This document shows, piece after piece, positions 32,187 to 36,300 of a stretch of 36,300 nt of DNA. The translations under genes were made by a program, and so were the position numbers. Origin of the DNA: Gemmatimonadota bacterium (lineage in GTDB: Bacteria; Gemmatimonadota; Gemmatimonadetes; Gemmatimonadales; Gemmatimonadaceae). The notes beneath the pieces are model-generated. The model had not been told where the DNA came from, did not search any database, and worked only from the letters and a program-made list of their open reading frames with translations. Positions within the stretch are counted from its first letter, which is position 1. Every line of letters starts with the position of its first letter. Where the stretch lies: NCBI GenBank assembly GCA_018969225.1, contig JAGWYS010000008.1:1-36300 (forward strand), written 5' to 3'.

Positions 32187-33388
32187 CCCGCCGCCTCATC
32201 CTTGGCCACCCGCTCGCCATGCCGGTCGGGACCCCTCGCGGCCGCCGCGTGGCCGGCTGGAGCGTGCCCGCACTGGCCCTGGCGGCGGTGTCATTGGGCA
32301 CCCCGGCCGCCAACGCGCAAGGCACCCTCAGCACCCTGGGGTTCGGGTACCCTGTGGGCGCGGCCAGCATCCGCGTCAACGGCACGGCCGGCGCCTTTGG
32401 AGAGTTCGATCCCCTCTCGGCCATCAACCCCGCGGCCATTGGGGGGATCCAGCGCGCGGTCATTGGCGCCCAGGCCGAGCCGGAGCGCCGCACCGTGACC
32501 ATCGGGGCCGCGCGGGAGCGCTCCAATGTGCAGCGCGTCCCCCTCATCGCCGTGCTCTTTCCGGCCGGCAAGGGATTCGGCGTGGCCCTCAGCGGCAGCG
32601 CATTCCTGGACCGATCCCACGTCACCACCACCACCGGGTCGGTGAGCATCGACGGCCGCCCCGTGCCCACCACGGACTTCGAGAACGCCAAGGGCGCCAT
32701 CAGCGACATGCGTGCCGCCGTCGGGTGGGAGCGCGCGCGGGTGAAGGTGGGGCTCGCCGGCCACCTCCTCACGGGCAGCCACCTGGTGGCGCGCACCAGG
32801 ACCTTCTCCGACTCCCTGCAGTACGGCGGGGTCGTGGACTCCTCGCGGGCCGCGTACACCGGAACGGCCCTGTCGATGGGGGCCGAGGTGCGCTTGCCCG
32901 CCGGAGTGGCGCTGCTGGGGTCCTGGCGTGCCGGCGGCACGCTGGATGCGCGCATCCGCGACACCGTCCGCACCGCGGGCTCGGTGCCGCGGCGCCTCGG
33001 GCTGGGTGTGCGCTTCGATGGCATCCCGGGGGCGGTGTTCGCCGCGGGCATCGAGGAGGTGCGCTGGACCGACATGGCCCCGCTTGGCTCGGCGGCGGTG
33101 CGCACGCAGGATGCCACCAATTGGAAGCTGGGGGTCGAGGTGGCGGGCCCCAGGCTGCGCGAAAGCCCGGTGCTGGTCCGGGCCGGGGTGGCCCGGACGG
33201 CGCTCCCGTTCGGCACAGCGGCGCTGGCCGTCCGGGAGTCGCGTGCCTCGATGGGGGTGGGCGTGCCCATTGCCCGCGAATCGGCCATGCTGGACCTGTC
33301 GATCCAGCGGGCCGTCCGCTCGCCGTCCGCCGGAACCGCGCGCGAGCGCGCATGGCTGCTGGGCATCGGCCTGCAGGTCCGACCCTGA
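32183..33388 (+). CDS. predicted outer-membrane beta-barrel protein (PorV/UPF0164-like)
   Basis: ATG at 32183 overlaps the lipoprotein stop (ATGA) and gives 401 aa with a 45-residue leader ending in PAANA. An internal ATG at 32219 would give a more usual 33-residue signal peptide, so the start is uncertain. The mature part begins QGTLSTLGFGYPVG and then AFGEFDPLSAINPAAIGG. That recalls the SxxxNPAxL segment of PorV/PorQ and UPF0164 barrels. The rest is a run of alternating hydrophobic strands with short Gly/Asp turns, such as GFGVALSGSAFLDRSHV and RVKVGLAGHLLTGS. The protein does not end in an aromatic residue as classical barrels do. Function unknown; it probably pairs with the lipoprotein. 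Confidence 0.75.
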   Translation: MTRRLILGHPLAMPVGTPRGRRVAGWSVPALALAAVSLGTPAANAQGTLSTLGFGYPVGAASIRVNGTAGAFGEFDPLSAINPAAIGGIQRAVIGAQAEPERRTVTIGAARERSNVQRVPLIAVLFPAGKGFGVALSGSAFLDRSHVTTTTGSVSIDGRPVPTTDFENAKGAISDMRAAVGWERARVKVGLAGHLLTGSHLVARTRTFSDSLQYGGVVDSSRAAYTGTALSMGAEVRLPAGVALLGSWRAGGTLDARIRDTVRTAGSVPRRLGLGVRFDGIPGAVFAAGIEEVRWTDMAPLGSAAVRTQDATNWKLGVEVAGPRLRESPVLVRAGVARTALPFGTAALAVRESRASMGVGVPIARESAMLDLSIQRAVRSPSAGTARERAWLLGIGLQVRP

Positions 33389-33404
33389 TCCCGCCGCGCC
33401 GTCC

Positions 33405-34790
<1,386 letters not shown>

Positions 34791-34801
34791 GCCGCGCCCT
34801 C

Positions 34802-34822
34802 CCCCGGTGGCGTTCACCGGGG
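34802..34822 (+). terminator. hairpin after miaB
   Basis: CCCCGGTG (34802-34809) pairs perfectly with CACCGGGG (34815-34822) around GCGTT, 12 nt after the miaB stop codon. The stem can be extended with a bulge. No T-run follows, so it may be a weak terminator or an RNA-stabilising structure between miaB and comEC. Confidence 0.4.
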
Positions 34823-34859
34823 AGCGCGTGCCGAACGCGGGGTAGGTGGATGGGCGCGC

Positions 34860-36300
34860 ATGGCGCCAGCGTGCGGCATGCCGCTGCTGGTTCCGCTTGC
34901 CGCCGCCTGGATTGTCGGCCTGCTGGTCGGGGGCGCCTGGACACCCGTGGGCCTTCGTGGCTCGCCCATGGCTGCCGCCGCGATGGCGGTCGGTGCGGCG
35001 TGCGCCGCTGCCAGTGTCACGCCGGGTGCGCGCCCGCCCCGGGGACACCGCTGGATATCCTGGGCGCTGCTGCTGGCGGTCCTGTGGGCTGGTGGTGTGA
35101 CGGGCGCGGCACACCGGCTCCGGCGGGCCCATTGCGTCCGCGAGATGGTGGCGCAGGCCGATGCGGGGGTCCCCCTCGCCGTGCTCCTCGACGCCGATCC
35201 CATCCCCTCGCGGGCGGTCCCCGGGGTGGTGACCATCGTACCGGAGCGTGGCTCCGCCGGGGCCCGCCACGCCCCACCCTGCGCAGTGGCCGTGCAGTTG
35301 CTGCTGCCGCCGCGCCAGTCCGTTCCCGCCGTGGCGGGAACCACGGTCCTGGCGCGTGCGACCGCGCGCCAGGAGGGGGATCGCGTGCGGGTGCAGGCGC
35401 ACGGCACCGTAGCCGTTGCCGCCCGTCCCCCGGACAGGCTGCGCCAGTGGCGCGGGGCCGTGGGCCGCCTGCTGGACCGCCAATTTGCGGCGCACGCGCC
35501 GATGGCGCGCGCGCTGTTGGTGGCCGATCAACGCGGCATCCCTGCCACCGTGCGCGACCGCTTTGCCGATGCGGGGCTGGTGCACCTGTTGTCGGTGTCG
35601 GGGACGCACGTGGCCGTCATCGCCGGCGCGTTGGCCACCATGGGGGCGGCCTTGCGCCTCGGTCCCACCGTCGTGACGGGCGGCACCCTGTTGCTCGTGG
35701 CGGGCTACGTGCTCCTCCTGGGCGCCCCGCCGCCGGCAGTGCGAAGCGCCGCCATGCTGGCCGTGGACGCGCTGACGCGCCGCCTCCAGCGCCCGGTGCA
35801 CCCGTGGACCGCGCTCGGCTTGGGTGCGGTGGTGCCCACCGTCGATCCGGGCGTGGTCACCGACCTCGGGTGGCAGCTCAGCGTGGCGGGGATGGCGGCC
35901 TTGGTGGTGGCCCGAGGGATGTTGCGGCTGCGTCCCGTCGCGCTGCGGCGGCGCGCGCGACCCGGCTGGTGGGCGCAAGGCCAGCGGCGCATGGCTCGGC
36001 TCCGCGGCACCGCGCGCCTGGTGGTCCTGGAGGGTGCCACCGGCGTGCTGGCGGGTGTGGTCACCGCCCCGCTGGTGGCCTGGCACTTCGGACGCCTCAG
36101 CCTCGTGGCGCCGCTGGCCAACCTGGTCGCCGCCCCGGTCGTCGCCGTCCTGCAGCCGGCGCTGTTCCTCGCCGTGCTGGTGGCGCCGGTTCCCGCGCTG
36201 GCGTCGTGGGTATCCGGGGCGTGCGGGGTGCTGCTGGGGCTCTTCGACAACCTCGCGCGGGTGGCCGCCGCCGTCCCGGGCGCGGCGCTGCCGGTGGCGC
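34860..36300 (+). CDS. comEC: ComEC/Rec2 family DNA-uptake channel protein (3' partial)
   Basis: ATG at 34860 opens a frame that runs off the right edge of the window without a stop. AGGTGG lies about 10 nt upstream as a ribosome site; an ATG at 34878 is an alternative. Two or three N-terminal transmembrane helices are followed by an extracytoplasmic OB-like region (about residues 95-195). The competence domain then begins with HLLSVSGTHVAVIAGAL (242-258) and PPPAVRSAAMLAVDALT (about 291-307). DLGWQLSVAGMAALVVA and FGRLSLVAPLANLVAAP are also typical of ComEC. ComEC carries single-stranded DNA across the inner membrane. The C-terminal metallo-beta-lactamase-like domain, if present, lies outside the window. 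Confidence 0.93.
   Translation, partial: MAPACGMPLLVPLAAAWIVGLLVGGAWTPVGLRGSPMAAAAMAVGAACAAASVTPGARPPRGHRWISWALLLAVLWAGGVTGAAHRLRRAHCVREMVAQADAGVPLAVLLDADPIPSRAVPGVVTIVPERGSAGARHAPPCAVAVQLLLPPRQSVPAVAGTTVLARATARQEGDRVRVQAHGTVAVAARPPDRLRQWRGAVGRLLDRQFAAHAPMARALLVADQRGIPATVRDRFADAGLVHLLSVSGTHVAVIAGALATMGAALRLGPTVVTGGTLLLVAGYVLLLGAPPPAVRSAAMLAVDALTRRLQRPVHPWTALGLGAVVPTVDPGVVTDLGWQLSVAGMAALVVARGMLRLRPVALRRRARPGWWAQGQRRMARLRGTARLVVLEGATGVLAGVVTAPLVAWHFGRLSLVAPLANLVAAPVVAVLQPALFLAVLVAPVPALASWVSGACGVLLGLFDNLARVAAAVPGAALPVA

Noticed and set aside
34846-35100. 84-codon frame starting at 34846
   Set aside because: It overlaps comEC in another frame, ends early, and its product is Arg/Trp/Cys-rich without a pattern.

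Overview
This window is a very GC-rich bacterial chromosome segment carrying mainly housekeeping genes. I see no mobile element, CRISPR array, phage gene or rRNA. Its core is a division and cell wall (dcw) cluster in the order rsmH-ftsL-ftsI(PASTA)-murE-murF-mraY-murD-ftsW-murG-murC-ftsQ-ftsA-ftsZ. The MurE motif DNPRTED points to meso-diaminopimelate peptidoglycan, and two proteins look like outer-membrane components, so a diderm is likely. The high GC, gene order and protein style fit Gemmatimonadota best. That is inference from style; no search was run.

Layout. 1-1076: the tail of a membrane-anchored gluzincin-type peptidase and a 56-aa two-helix membrane protein. 1197-1270: tRNA-Val(UAC). 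1441-3147: an exported TPR protein, closed by a 15-bp perfect hairpin. 3283-19470: the dcw cluster, with a promoter-like sequence before rsmH and another inside the ftsA-ftsZ gap. 19467-20753: an M23 (LytM-type) peptidase whose start codon overlaps the ftsZ stop codon. 20840-22795: a large unrecognised membrane protein. 22844-25896: ftsY and recG. 25990-27291: asnS with its own promoter-like sequence, convergent with mazG on the minus strand. 28171-34790: a probable operon alr-deoB-cdd-lipoprotein-outer membrane protein-miaB. 34860 to the right edge: comEC, truncated by the window.

How the genes work together. MurC, D, E and F build UDP-MurNAc-pentapeptide and MraY and MurG make lipid II. FtsW and FtsI polymerise and crosslink it at the septum under FtsZ, FtsA, FtsQ and FtsL. 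The M23 enzyme probably cuts peptidoglycan for remodelling or cell separation. Alr, on a separate transcript, supplies D-alanine. The cluster holds no murB, ddl or mraZ. Nearly all of its genes overlap by 1 to 11 nt, which implies translational coupling.

I found no clearly new defence or metabolic system. The least explained parts are the surface lipoprotein/outer-membrane barrel pair (30885-33388), the 651-aa membrane protein next to the division genes (20840-22795), the FtsZ-coupled M23 peptidase, and a set of C-rich 5' leaders without Shine-Dalgarno sequences.
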